Shown here piece after piece: positions 16,401 through 24,799 of a stretch of DNA of 64,000 nt. The DNA is from RUG100 sp050953425. Lineage in GTDB: Bacteria; Bacillota; Clostridia; Peptostreptococcales; Anaerovoracaceae. Both the position numbers and the translations under genes were made by a program. Each line of letters opens with the position of its first letter. Positions within the stretch are counted from its first letter, which is position 1. Location of the stretch: the NCBI GenBank assembly GCA_050953425.1, contig JBMNMQ010000007.1:310001-374000 (forward strand). Reading direction: 5' to 3'. The notes under the pieces are model-generated. The model searched no databases. It was not told the origin of the DNA and was given only the letters and a program-made list of their open reading frames with translations.

Positions 16401-17190
16401 GATCGTGATTCCGACGTTCCCGGGCACCAACTGCGAGATGGATTCCCGCCGTGCCTTTGAGCGCGCCGGCGGCATCGCCGACATCCACATCATCCGCAAT
16501 CTGACGCCGGCGGCGCTGCAGGAATCGATCGACGAACTGGTGAAGAAGATTCGCGCCAGCCAGATCATCATGCTGCCGGGCGGCTTTTCCGGCGGCGATG
16601 AGCCCGACGGCTCCGCCAAGTTCATCACCGCGATCTTCCGCAATCCGCGCGTGGCCGACGCCGTGCACGACCTGCTCGACAACCGCGACGGGCTGATGCT
16701 CGGCATCTGCAACGGTTTCCAGGCGCTGATCAAGCTGGGCCTGGTGCCGTACGGGCACATCACCGCGGCCGACGAAAAGAGCCCGACGCTGACGTACAAT
16801 GCCATCGGCCGCCACCAGTCGCAGCTGGTTCGCACCCGCATTGCCAGCCGGCTGAGTCCGTGGCTGGCGCAGACCGAGGTCGGACAGGTGCATACGATTC
16901 CGATTTCCCACGGCGAAGGCAATTTCACCTGCAGCGACGAGGTTCTGCAGCAGCTGCAGACCGGCGGTCAGATCGCCACCCAGTACGTCGATTTTGGCGG
17001 CAGCCCGGCAATGGACATCCGCTTCAACCCGAACCATTCGCGGCTGGCGATCGAGGGCATCACCTCGCCGGACGGCCGCGTCTTCGGCAAGATGGGCCAT
17101 GCCGAGCGCATCGGCAGAAACGTCTGCAAGAACGTCGACGGCGGCAAGGATATGAAGATCTTTGAATCCGGCGTCGCCTATTTCCGCTGA
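13441..17190 (+). CDS. purL: Phosphoribosylformylglycinamidine synthase, single-chain
   Basis: Fourth step of purine synthesis: FGAR + glutamine + ATP to FGAM. At 1249 residues it joins synthetase and glutaminase in one chain, the large Clostridia/proteobacterial layout rather than the Bacillus PurS/PurQ/PurL set. The synthetase halves carry DTYWSDHCRHTTF and ETHNHPTEIEPFGGAATC. The C-terminal class-I glutamine amidotransferase (from about residue 980) has its nucleophile in LGICNGFQAL and the His/Glu region at SHGEGNF, so its glutaminase looks intact. AGGAAAGAG precedes ATG 13441. First gene of a seven-gene purine operon. Confidence 0.95.
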   Translation: MVRRIFVEKKEAFATEAAELLADLRQNLHLEHLRGLRLLNRYDVDGLDDAAYEMAKYTVFAEPAVDRAYDEAFPEAGAAAFFAVEYLPGQYDQRADSAAQCIGLMKPGTTADVRCAKVYVLEGELTAADLTAIKGYVINPVDSQEAAAEKPQSLAMETTVPDDVPSVDGFIDWDEEQLEAYRAEMGLAMSREDLRHIHRFFRDSEHRSPTLTEIRVIDTYWSDHCRHTTFATELTDVYFEDGPYADLVKEAFADYMEMRRAVYGDQPKSICLMDMACIGAKYLKQEGKVPDLDESAEINACSIKVKAKIDGREEDWLVMFKNETHNHPTEIEPFGGAATCLGGAIRDPLSGRVYVYQAMRVTGAADPRVPVEETLRGKLPQRRITLEAAAGYSSYGNQIGLATGQVDEVYDPDYVAKRMEVGAVIGAAPADHVVRAVPEPGDVILLVGGRTGRDGCGGATGSSKAHTEASTTECGAEVQKGNPPVERNIQRLFRRREAARLIRRCNDFGAGGVSVAIGELADGLDINLDLVPRKYDGLDGTELAISESQERMAVVVSAADEEQFKRYAAEENLEATTVARVTDTNRVRMTWRGRTILDLDRDFLNTNGAAQHATVKVRAHCGLPQLQPHAEVEEYLDDLNCCSKKGLIERFDSTIGAATVLMPLGGKYQLSPACGMAAKLPVTDGETDTATLMAYGYDPRLAKASPFHGALYAVIDSVTKIVAMGGDRRRIRLSFQEYFERMNGDESWGRPMAALLGALRVQRELEIPSIGGKDSMSGTFEDISVPPALLSFAVAAIDAGEVISTEFKRPGSRIVLLPARWDERGIIDFDSYRASMDRVRELAAAGKILAACSIGQGGVFMAAVKMAAGNHIGVCLPDVPDEELAAFRYGSLLLEIPHREDAEALFAGVRHIEVGYTTASGSFIYRVGGEERKRRLDDLIARWTAPLEDVFPVRTAAYKKEQEANVPAAPAKEPVVGGPAVKTARPRIVIPTFPGTNCEMDSRRAFERAGGIADIHIIRNLTPAALQESIDELVKKIRASQIIMLPGGFSGGDEPDGSAKFITAIFRNPRVADAVHDLLDNRDGLMLGICNGFQALIKLGLVPYGHITAADEKSPTLTYNAIGRHQSQLVRTRIASRLSPWLAQTEVGQVHTIPISHGEGNFTCSDEVLQQLQTGGQIATQYVDFGGSPAMDIRFNPNHSRLAIEGITSPDGRVFGKMGHAERIGRNVCKNVDGGKDMKIFESGVAYFR

Positions 17191-17242
17191 ACCGCGGAGC
17201 AAGGAGATTTCAGTACTTTTGACAGAATACGGAGGTATCAGA

Positions 17243-17725
17243 ATGAAAGCAGCTATCATCATGGGCAGCAAATCGGATTACCCGGCGCTGGAGGCGGCGG
17301 AGACCACGCTGAAGGAATTCGGCGTCGATTTTACGACACGGGTCATCTCGGCGCACCGCACGCCGCAGATTGCTGCGGAGTTCGCCCGCGGCGCGGAGGA
17401 CGCCGGCTATGAAGTCATCATCGCCGCCGCCGGCAAGGCCGCGCACCTGGCCGGCGTACTGGCCGGCAGCACGGCTCTGCCGGTGATCGGCGTGCCGATG
17501 AAGACCTCGGATCTGGGCGGCATGGATTCTCTGCTCTCGACGGTGCAGATGCCGAGCGGCGTGCCGGTGGCGACGGTTGCCATCGGCGGCGCCAAAAATG
17601 CGGCTCTGCTGGCGGTGCAGATTCTCAGCGTCAAATATCCCGAACTGCGCGAGGCGTTCCGCGCCTACAAGCAGAAGATGGAGGACGACATCGTCGCCAT
17701 CGACCGGGAAATGCAGCAGCAGTAA
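17243..17725 (+). CDS. purE: 5-(carboxyamino)imidazole ribonucleotide mutase
   Basis: 160-residue PurE, which forms CAIR in purine synthesis. It shows MGSKSD near the N-terminus, the catalytic His in ISAHRTP, and the GVPMKTSDLGGMDSLLS segment. The start at 17243 has GGAGG at 17231-17235; earlier in-frame codons overlap purL. No purK lies next to it, so whether it uses N5-CAIR (class I) or AIR plus CO2 (class II) cannot be settled from context. Confidence 0.93.
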   Translation: MKAAIIMGSKSDYPALEAAETTLKEFGVDFTTRVISAHRTPQIAAEFARGAEDAGYEVIIAAAGKAAHLAGVLAGSTALPVIGVPMKTSDLGGMDSLLSTVQMPSGVPVATVAIGGAKNAALLAVQILSVKYPELREAFRAYKQKMEDDIVAIDREMQQQ

Positions 17726-17747
17726 ACGGGGACAGGAGAGAGCATCT

Positions 17748-18794
17748 ATGAGCAGCAAGCTTACATATCGGGATGCCGGCGTCGATACCAGGGAGGGAGA
17801 ACGCGCCGTCAGTCTGATGAAGGATCATGTCCGCAGGACATTCAACGATAACGTACTCACCGGGCTCGGCGGCTTCGGCGGCCTCTACCGGCTGCCGCTG
17901 GAGGGCCTCCGCGAGCCGGTGCTGGTCAGCGGCACCGACGGCGTGGGCACGAAACTCAAGGTGGCTTTTATGATGGACCGCCACGACACGGTCGGCATCG
18001 ACTGCGTAGCGATGTGCGTCAATGACGTCCTCTGTCAGGGCGCGCAGCCGCTGTTCTTCCTCGATTACATCGCCACCGGCAAGGTGACGGCGGAGAAGAT
18101 CGCCGACATCGTCAAGGGCGTGGCCGCCGGCTGCGCCGAGGGCGAGAGCGCCCTGATCGGCGGCGAGACCGCCGAGATGCCCGGCTTTTACGGGCCCGGG
18201 GAATATGACATGGCCGGCTTTTCGGTCGGCGTGGCCGACCGCAGCGCGCTGATCACCGGCGAGCGCATCGCCGCCGGCGACGTCATCATCGGCCTGCCTT
18301 CGAGCGGTCTGCACAGCAACGGCTATTCGCTGGTGCGCCGGATCGTCTTCGATCAGCAGCATCTGCAGGTCGGCGATCACGTGGAGGCGCTCGGCGAGAC
18401 GCTGGGCGAGGCGCTGCTGCGGCCGACGCGGATCTATGCGGCGGCCTGCCGCGCGGTGCGCGGACAGTTTGACATCAAGGGGATCGTCCATGTTACCGGC
18501 GGCGGCTTTTACGAGAATGTACCCCGCATTCTGCCCGACGGCATCGCCGCCCGCTTTGACGCCGGCGCCTGGCAGGTGCCGCCGATCTTCCCGTTCCTGC
18601 AGGAATGCGGCGGCATCGAGACGCGGGAGATGTACGCGACGTTCAACATGGGCATCGGCATGATGCTGTTCGCGGCTCCGTCCGAGGCCGACGACGTGAT
18701 TGCCGCGCTGCGCGCGGCGGGAGAAGAGGCGGTCATCATCGGCGAGACAGCCGCCGCGGAAAGGGAAAAGGTAATCATCAATGGAACAGCTTAG
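17748..18794 (+). CDS. purM: Phosphoribosylformylglycinamidine cyclo-ligase (AIR synthetase)
   Basis: Fifth step of purine synthesis, FGAM to AIR with ATP. 348 residues, normal length. Family signatures are GTDGVGTKL, the ALIGGETAEMPGFY stretch and GLPSSGLHSNGYSLVR, and the C-terminal half has HVTGGGFYENVPRILP. GGAGAG precedes ATG 17748, 22 bp after purE. The 3' end overlaps purN by 14 bp, indicating coupling. Confidence 0.95.
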   Translation: MSSKLTYRDAGVDTREGERAVSLMKDHVRRTFNDNVLTGLGGFGGLYRLPLEGLREPVLVSGTDGVGTKLKVAFMMDRHDTVGIDCVAMCVNDVLCQGAQPLFFLDYIATGKVTAEKIADIVKGVAAGCAEGESALIGGETAEMPGFYGPGEYDMAGFSVGVADRSALITGERIAAGDVIIGLPSSGLHSNGYSLVRRIVFDQQHLQVGDHVEALGETLGEALLRPTRIYAAACRAVRGQFDIKGIVHVTGGGFYENVPRILPDGIAARFDAGAWQVPPIFPFLQECGGIETREMYATFNMGIGMMLFAAPSEADDVIAALRAAGEEAVIIGETAAAEREKVIINGTA

Positions 18795-19377
18795 AGTCAG
18801 CGTTCTGGTTTCCGGCAACGGCACCAATCTGCAGGCGATCATCGACGCCGTCGAGGACGGCAGTCTGCCCAACGTAAAAATCTGTCAGGTCATCTCCAGC
18901 AGCGCCCATGCGCGGGCGCTGGAGCGGGCGCGGGCGCACGATATCCCGGCGCTGGCGGTGACCAAGGAGGAGTACAACGACATTCGCGACCGCATGGACG
19001 CGATTCTCAGCCATCTCGACGGCGAGCATACGGATCTGGTGGTACTGGCGGGCTATCTGTCGATCCTGCCGCACAAGGTGGTTGACCGCTACCGCCACCG
19101 CATCATCAACATCCATCCTTCGCTGCTGCCCAAGCATGGCGGCAGGGAGTGCTACGGCATGAACGTGCACAAGCAGGTGCTGGCCAGCGGCGACAAGGAG
19201 AGCGGCGCTACCGTGCACTTTGTCGACGAGGGCATCGACACCGGAGAAATCATACTCCAGGAAAAAGTTCCGGTGCTGCCGGATGACACACCGGAGACGC
19301 TGCGGCAGCGGGTGCTGAAAGTGGAGCACCGCATCCTGCCGCAGGCCATTCGCATGATTGAGGAGGCGAGACATTAA
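18781..19377 (+). CDS. purN: Phosphoribosylglycinamide formyltransferase
   Basis: Third step of purine synthesis: formyl transfer from 10-formyl-THF to GAR. 198 residues. It shows VSGNGTNLQAI at the N-terminus, NIHPSLLPKHGG with the catalytic His, and the ESGATVHFVDEGIDTGEII loop with its catalytic Asp. It starts inside the end of purM, and its TAA stop shares a base with the purF ATG. Confidence 0.95.
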   Translation: MEQLRVSVLVSGNGTNLQAIIDAVEDGSLPNVKICQVISSSAHARALERARAHDIPALAVTKEEYNDIRDRMDAILSHLDGEHTDLVVLAGYLSILPHKVVDRYRHRIINIHPSLLPKHGGRECYGMNVHKQVLASGDKESGATVHFVDEGIDTGEIILQEKVPVLPDDTPETLRQRVLKVEHRILPQAIRMIEEARH

Positions 19378-20846
19378 TGGGCGGTATTTTCGGAGTGGTC
19401 TCCAATACGGACTGCACGATGGACGTGTTTTTCGGCACGGACTATCATTCCCATCTGGGGACCAAGCGCGGCGGCATGTGCATCCTTCAGGAGGATGGCT
19501 TTAACCGCGCCATTCACAACATCTCCAACTCGGCTTTTCGCAGTAAATTCGAGAGCGAGATCGAGACCATGAAAGGACGCAGCGGCATCGGCGCGATCAG
19601 CGATTCCGATCCCCAGCCGCTGACGGTCCGCAGCCGGCACGGCGAGTACGCGATCACCACGGTCGGCCGCATCAACAACAAGCAGGAGCTGGTCGACGAA
19701 CTGATCGGCGGGACCCAGCGGCAGTTCATGTCGATGAGCGGCGGCGAGGTCAACAACACCGAACTGGTGGCGGCGCTGGTTTCCGAGGGGGAGGATCTCG
19801 TCAGCGGCATCCGCAATGCCCAGGACAAGATCGACGGCTCCTGCACGATGATGGTGCTGACCGACAAGGGCCTCTACGCGGCCCGCGACAAATACGGCCG
19901 CACGCCGCTGATCATCGGCCGCCGCGGACACGGCGCCTGCTGCGCCGCCAGCGAATCCTTCGCCTTCATCAACATCGGCTACGCCTACAAGCGCGAGCTC
20001 GGACCGGGGGAGATCGCTTTCCTCACGCCCTCCTCTGAGGAAACCGTGCAGCCGCCGGGAGACAAGATGCGCGTCTGTACGTTCCTGTGGTCGTATTTCG
20101 GCTACACCACCTCGATCTATGAGGGGAAGAATGTGGAGATGATGCGCAATCGCAACGGCGCCTCGATGGCGCGGCGCGACGGTGACATGGACGTCGACTA
20201 CGTCGCCGGCGTCCCCGACAGCGGCACCGCGCACGCGCTCGGCTACGCCAATGAGAGCCGCACGCCCTACGCGCGGCCGCTGATCAAGTATACGCCGACC
20301 TGGCCGCGCAGCTTTATGCCGCAGAATCAGCGGGCGCGCAACCTGATCGCCAAGATGAAGCTGGTGCCGGTTTTTCAGATCATCAAGGACAAGAAATTCG
20401 TGCTCATCGACGACTCGATCGTCCGCGGCACGCAGCTGGCGGAAACGGTCGCCTATCTGATCGAGAACGGCGCCCGGGAGATCCACGTGCGTTCCGCCTG
20501 TCCGCCGATCATGTACGGATGCAAGTATCTGAACTTTTCCCGCAGCATCAGCGATCTCGAGCTGATCACGCGGCGCTGCATCCGCGAACTCGAGGGCATG
20601 GCGCCGGCGGAGGATGCCTCGGCCAATCCCGCCGGATTTGACAACGACCGGCAGTCGGATATTCCCGAGGATATTCTGCGCGAGTATTCCGACTCGGGCA
20701 CGGAGCGCCATCGCAGTATGGTGGAGCTGATCCGCCGGAAAATGAATTTTGACAGTCTCAAATTCCAGGAGCTGGATGAGCTGCTGAAGGCGACCGAAGT
20801 CGACCCCTGCAAGCTCTGCACCTACTGCTGGGACGGAAAGGAGTAA
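19377..20846 (+). CDS. purF: Amidophosphoribosyltransferase-like protein lacking the glutaminase Cys
   Basis: Occupies the PurF slot (PRPP plus a nitrogen donor to phosphoribosylamine). 489 residues. The phosphoribosyltransferase half is intact, with the PRPP loop VLIDDSIVRGTQ (about residues 341-352) and PDSGTAHALGYA. The N-terminus reads MGGIFGVV where active class-II amidotransferases start MCGI(V/L)G, so the N-terminal nucleophile is Gly. Other glutaminase positions also look altered (for example NNTEL where DTE is usual). The C-terminus has a Cys cluster, CKLCTYC. From memory, a Clostridia subfamily beginning MGGxFG exists; its nitrogen source is unclear to me. The start overlaps purN, and no alternative upstream start is possible. 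Confidence 0.85.
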   Translation: MGGIFGVVSNTDCTMDVFFGTDYHSHLGTKRGGMCILQEDGFNRAIHNISNSAFRSKFESEIETMKGRSGIGAISDSDPQPLTVRSRHGEYAITTVGRINNKQELVDELIGGTQRQFMSMSGGEVNNTELVAALVSEGEDLVSGIRNAQDKIDGSCTMMVLTDKGLYAARDKYGRTPLIIGRRGHGACCAASESFAFINIGYAYKRELGPGEIAFLTPSSEETVQPPGDKMRVCTFLWSYFGYTTSIYEGKNVEMMRNRNGASMARRDGDMDVDYVAGVPDSGTAHALGYANESRTPYARPLIKYTPTWPRSFMPQNQRARNLIAKMKLVPVFQIIKDKKFVLIDDSIVRGTQLAETVAYLIENGAREIHVRSACPPIMYGCKYLNFSRSISDLELITRRCIRELEGMAPAEDASANPAGFDNDRQSDIPEDILREYSDSGTERHRSMVELIRRKMNFDSLKFQELDELLKATEVDPCKLCTYCWDGKE

Positions 20847-20851
20847 AGGAT

Positions 20852-22468
20852 ATGAGAGCACTGCTGAGTGTATCGGACAAGACAGGTATTGTAGAATTTG
20901 CCCGCGAGCTGGCGAAGATGAACGTGGAGATTATCTCCACCGGCGGCACCTTCCGCAAACTGCAGGAGGCGGGCATCAAAGTGACCGGCATCTCCGACGT
21001 GACCGGCTTTCCCGAGTGTCTGGACGGGCGCGTCAAGACGCTGCATCCGGCCGTGCACGCCGGCCTGCTGGCGCGGCGGGATCTGCCGGAGCATATGAAG
21101 CAGCTGAAGGAACTCGGCATTGAGACGATCGACCTGGTGGCGATCAACCTTTATCCGTTCCGCGAGACAATTCAAAAGCCGGGCGTCACCCTCGAGGACG
21201 CCATCGAAAACATCGACATCGGCGGCCCGACGATGCTGCGCGCGGCAGCCAAAAACCATCGCGATGTCACCGTCGTCTGTGATCCGGCCGATTACGACGC
21301 GGTGCTGGAGGCTCTGCGCAGCGGCGGCACCACACCGGAGCAGCGCTACCGGCTGGCCCTGAAAGTGTTCCAGACGACGGCAGCCTACGATGCGATGATC
21401 GCCGACTATCTGCGCCGTCGGGCCGGACTCGAACTGCCCGACAACCCCACCTTCACCTTCGAAAAGCAGCAGGATCTGCGCTACGGCGAGAACCCGCATC
21501 AGAAGGCGGCCTACTACCGGGAAATCATGCCCTGGCCGGGTTCGCTGGTCATGGCCGAACAGCTGCATGGCAAGGAACTGTCGTTCAATAATATCAACGA
21601 TGCCAACGGCGCCCTCGAGACGCTGAAGGAATTTACCGACCGTCCGGCGGTCGTGGCCGTCAAGCACGCCAATCCCTGCGGCGTCGCCGTGGCCGACGAT
21701 CTGGTGTGTGCCTACCGCAAAGCGCATGACTGCGATCCGGTGTCGATCTTCGGCGGCATCGTTGCCTGCAATCGGCCGGTCGACAAAGCGACGGCCGAAG
21801 AGATGAACAAGATCTTCCTGGAGATCGTGATCGCACCGGACTTTGACGACGAGGCGCTGGCGATCCTGACGAAAAAGAAGAACATCCGTCTGCTGAAACT
21901 GCCGGATATCCTTCAGGAAGCGCCGGCGGACGCGATTGATTTCAAGAAGGTCGGCGGCGGCCTGCTGGTGCAGAACCTCGATCAGGAACTGTTCGATGTC
22001 GACAACGCGCCGCAGCCGGATCAGCCGGCGACCGACGCGGCGGACGGCGGCAGCTCGGCCGGCGGCAGGCTGGTGGCCGACGGACAGCTGCGCGTGGTCA
22101 CCGAAAAGGAACCGACGGATGCGGAGCTGGCCGACCTGGAGATGGCGATGCGCGTGGTCAAGCACACCAAATCCAACGCCATCGTCTTTGTCAAGGATCA
22201 GATGACGATTGCCATCGGGCCCGGACAGACGAACCGCATCTGGGCCGCCGAGAACGGCATCAAGCGCTGCCTGTTCGACATGCAGGGCGCGGTGATGGCG
22301 TCCGACGCGTTCTTCCCGTTCAATGACTGCGTCGAGGCGGCGGCGAATGCCGGCGTGACCGCGATCATTCAGCCGGGCGGTTCGATCCGCGACCAGGAGT
22401 CGATCGATATGGCCAACGAACGCGGTGTGGCGATGGTCTTCAGCGGCATGCGCCACTTCCGCCACTAG
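20852..22468 (+). CDS. purH: Bifunctional AICAR transformylase/IMP cyclohydrolase
   Basis: Last two steps to IMP. 538 residues, slightly longer than usual. The N-terminal cyclohydrolase domain has LLSVSDKTG, ISTGGTF and VKTLHPAVHAGLLARR. The transformylase domain has the catalytic KHANPCG motif and ends near FFPFNDCVEAAANAGVTAI. An extra Pro/Ala/Gly/Asp-rich stretch at about residues 384-406 interrupts the transformylase domain. It follows purF by 5 bp. Confidence 0.95.
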   Translation: MRALLSVSDKTGIVEFARELAKMNVEIISTGGTFRKLQEAGIKVTGISDVTGFPECLDGRVKTLHPAVHAGLLARRDLPEHMKQLKELGIETIDLVAINLYPFRETIQKPGVTLEDAIENIDIGGPTMLRAAAKNHRDVTVVCDPADYDAVLEALRSGGTTPEQRYRLALKVFQTTAAYDAMIADYLRRRAGLELPDNPTFTFEKQQDLRYGENPHQKAAYYREIMPWPGSLVMAEQLHGKELSFNNINDANGALETLKEFTDRPAVVAVKHANPCGVAVADDLVCAYRKAHDCDPVSIFGGIVACNRPVDKATAEEMNKIFLEIVIAPDFDDEALAILTKKKNIRLLKLPDILQEAPADAIDFKKVGGGLLVQNLDQELFDVDNAPQPDQPATDAADGGSSAGGRLVADGQLRVVTEKEPTDAELADLEMAMRVVKHTKSNAIVFVKDQMTIAIGPGQTNRIWAAENGIKRCLFDMQGAVMASDAFFPFNDCVEAAANAGVTAIIQPGGSIRDQESIDMANERGVAMVFSGMRHFRH

Positions 22469-22544
22469 CGGCGGCGCATGCCGCCCGGCCCGGGACGGCT
22501 GCAGGCTGCACCGGGCCGCGCAGCAGGAAAGGAGAACAAGGACA

Positions 22545-23816
22545 ATGAAAATATTAGTGGTCGGCGGCGGCGGCCGTGAGCACGCGATCTGCTGGAAGCT
22601 GGCGCAGAGCCCGAAGGCGGACAAGATCTACTGCGCGCCCGGCAACGCCGGCATTGAAGAGGTCGCCGAATGCCTGCCGGTCGGCGCCGAGGACATCGAC
22701 GGCATCGTCGCGGCAGCCCGTGAAAAGCAGATCGATCTGGCCGTGATCGGTCCCGAGGTACCGCTGGCGATGGGCCTCGTCGATGAGCTGGAAGCGGCCG
22801 GAATCCGGGCTTTCGGGCCCAACCGCAGGTGCTCGCAGCTGGAGGCCAGCAAATCCTTCACCAAGCAGTTTCTGGAACGGCACCGGATTCCCACCGCCCG
22901 CTACCGGGAATACACGGATGCGGCGGCACTGCGGCGCGACATCGGCGTCTTCGGCTGGCCGATGGTGCTGAAGGCGGACGGCCTTGCGGCCGGCAAGGGC
23001 GTTGTGCTGGCCGCCGATGCCGAAGAGGCGGAGCGGACGATCGAGGAGATGATGGGGGAGCACCGCTTTGGCAGCGCCGGCGACCGGGTCGTCGTCGAGG
23101 AGTGCCTGGTCGGCATCGAGGCAAGCATGCTCTGCTTTGTCGATCACAACAGCATCGTGCCGATGGAATCGGCGCAGGACTACAAGCGCGCCCGCGACAA
23201 CGACGAGGGGCCGAACACCGGCGGCATGGGCACCTATTCGCCGTCGCTGGTCTTCAGCGAGGAACTGCGGCAGCGGATCCGCACGGAGATCCTCGACCCC
23301 ACCCTGGCCGGCTTTCAGGAGGACGGTCTCGATTTCCGCGGCGTGCTCTTCATCGGTCTGATGATCACGGACGAAGGCCCGAAGGTGATCGAATTCAACA
23401 ACCGCTTCGGCGATCCCGAGGCGCAGTCGGTGCTGGCGCGGCTCGACAGCGATCTGCTCGAGATTTTTGAGGCGGTCTGCGACGATCGGCTGGCCGGGGT
23501 GCCGCTGCGCTGGAACCCGCAGCGCGCGGTCTGCGTCGTGCTCGCCAGCGGCGGCTATCCGGGCAGCTACGAAAAAGGCAAGGTCATCAGCGGTCTCGAC
23601 GACGTCGACGACGACGTGATCGTCTTCCATGCCGGCACGGCCCGCCGCGAGGACGGCGCGATCGTCACCGCCGGCGGCCGCGTGCTCGGCGTGACGGCGC
23701 TCGGCGACAGCCACGAAGCGGCGCGGCAGAAGGCGTTTGACAACGTCGCCCGCATTCACTTTGACGGCGCCCAGTACCGCCGCGACATCGGCCGCATCAT
23801 TCGCCGGGACCGCTGA
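22545..23816 (+). CDS. purD: Phosphoribosylamine-glycine ligase
   Basis: Second step of purine synthesis: phosphoribosylamine + glycine + ATP to GAR. 423-residue ATP-grasp enzyme with N-terminal VVGGGGREHAI, GPEVPLAMGLVDEL, KADGLAAGKGVV and NTGGMGTYSP. AAAGGAGA precedes ATG 22545. Last gene of the operon. purC, purB and purK are not in the window. Confidence 0.95.
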   Translation: MKILVVGGGGREHAICWKLAQSPKADKIYCAPGNAGIEEVAECLPVGAEDIDGIVAAAREKQIDLAVIGPEVPLAMGLVDELEAAGIRAFGPNRRCSQLEASKSFTKQFLERHRIPTARYREYTDAAALRRDIGVFGWPMVLKADGLAAGKGVVLAADAEEAERTIEEMMGEHRFGSAGDRVVVEECLVGIEASMLCFVDHNSIVPMESAQDYKRARDNDEGPNTGGMGTYSPSLVFSEELRQRIRTEILDPTLAGFQEDGLDFRGVLFIGLMITDEGPKVIEFNNRFGDPEAQSVLARLDSDLLEIFEAVCDDRLAGVPLRWNPQRAVCVVLASGGYPGSYEKGKVISGLDDVDDDVIVFHAGTARREDGAIVTAGGRVLGVTALGDSHEAARQKAFDNVARIHFDGAQYRRDIGRIIRRDR

Positions 23817-23871
23817 CGGCATCGCGCGGCGCTCCGCCGCGGCAATGTTGCAACAATGTTCGATCTTTGTA

Positions 23872-23901
23872 GTTACATCTGCGCGGCTCTTGATGTATAA
23901 T
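23872..23901 (+). promoter_or_regulatory. Promoter for the cytidylate-kinase-like gene
   Basis: Perfect TATAAT (23896-23901) with a weaker GTTACA (23872-23877), 18-bp spacer. Confidence 0.55.
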
Positions 23902-23924
23902 ACAGCCAGGAGGAATCTAACACC

Positions 23925-24536
23925 ATGAGCAAAAAAATCGTAACCATCAGCCGCGAATTCGGCAGCGGCGGCAGACTGATCGGCAGAAAACTGGCCGAGG
24001 CGATGAATGTGCCGTATTACGACAAGAAAATTCTCGACGATATCGCCAAGGAGCACGGCTATTCTGTCGAGATGATTGAAGAAGACGAAAAGAAAGCGAA
24101 GAACGGCTTTTTCTACAGCCTGTCCAATGCTTTCGGCGCGGCCGGCTACGGACCGGATACGCTCTCGATCAACGAGCGCTTTTTCATCGCCCAGTTCGAA
24201 TACATCACCGATCTGGCCAAGAAGGGCGAGGGCGGCGTCATCGTCGGCCGCTGCGCCGACTATGTGCTGCGCGATTACCCCAACGCCACCAATATCTTCG
24301 TCTATGCCGAAGAGAAGGACAAGATCAAGCGCGCGGTGGAGGAGTACGGCGTGCCCGAAAACGAAGTCAAAAAAACGATGCAGGATGTCGACCGGGCGCG
24401 CGCCAATTATTACCGCTATCATACCGGGCAGAAATGGGGCGAACCGGTCAACTATCATCTCTCGATGGACAGCGGCTATATCTCCATCGACAATTTTGTC
24501 AAGATTATCCTCGACTATATCGATCTGCGCAACTGA
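23925..24536 (+). CDS. Cytidylate kinase-like family protein
   Basis: 203-residue P-loop protein of the cytidylate-kinase-2-like family common in Clostridia. It starts KIVTISREFGSGGRLIGRKLA, an atypical nucleotide-binding loop. It then has a helical lid (Glu/Lys-rich, residues 45-60), the GVIVGRCADYVL segment and a C-terminal DSGYISIDNFVKIIL stretch. The true substrate is not established for this family and may not be CMP. AGGAGG precedes ATG 23925. It has its own promoter and no operon partners. Confidence 0.85.
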   Translation: MSKKIVTISREFGSGGRLIGRKLAEAMNVPYYDKKILDDIAKEHGYSVEMIEEDEKKAKNGFFYSLSNAFGAAGYGPDTLSINERFFIAQFEYITDLAKKGEGGVIVGRCADYVLRDYPNATNIFVYAEEKDKIKRAVEEYGVPENEVKKTMQDVDRARANYYRYHTGQKWGEPVNYHLSMDSGYISIDNFVKIILDYIDLRN

Positions 24537-24707
24537 AGGCGGCGCGGCCGGATGGGCGGCGCAGCACAGCAGGACGGACAGCAGCGCCGGAAAACGGTGC
24601 GGCGGCCGCCGCTGCCGGGAAATGCCGCGGCGGCGGTACGGCATGCCGGTCAGACAGCGGAACTCGACACGAATCGACACGGAGCGGCCTTGCGGCAGCT
24701 CCGTTTG

Positions 24708-24736
24708 TTGTTCCGGAAAGAAATCTGTGCTATTCT
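24708..24736 (+). promoter_or_regulatory. Candidate promoter for metG
   Basis: TTGTTC (24708-24713), 17-bp spacer, TATTCT (24731-24736), about 65 bp before the coding start. Confidence 0.5.
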
Positions 24737-24799
24737 AAAAGGCACAGGATACGGCCGCTTCGTCTCATTTGACGGAGGGCGGAAAGGAAACGAACAACC

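Noticed and set aside
23825..23841. 7-bp GC hairpin after purD as a terminator
   Set aside because: CGCGGCG/CGCCGCG is a good stem but has no T run, so termination is not supported.
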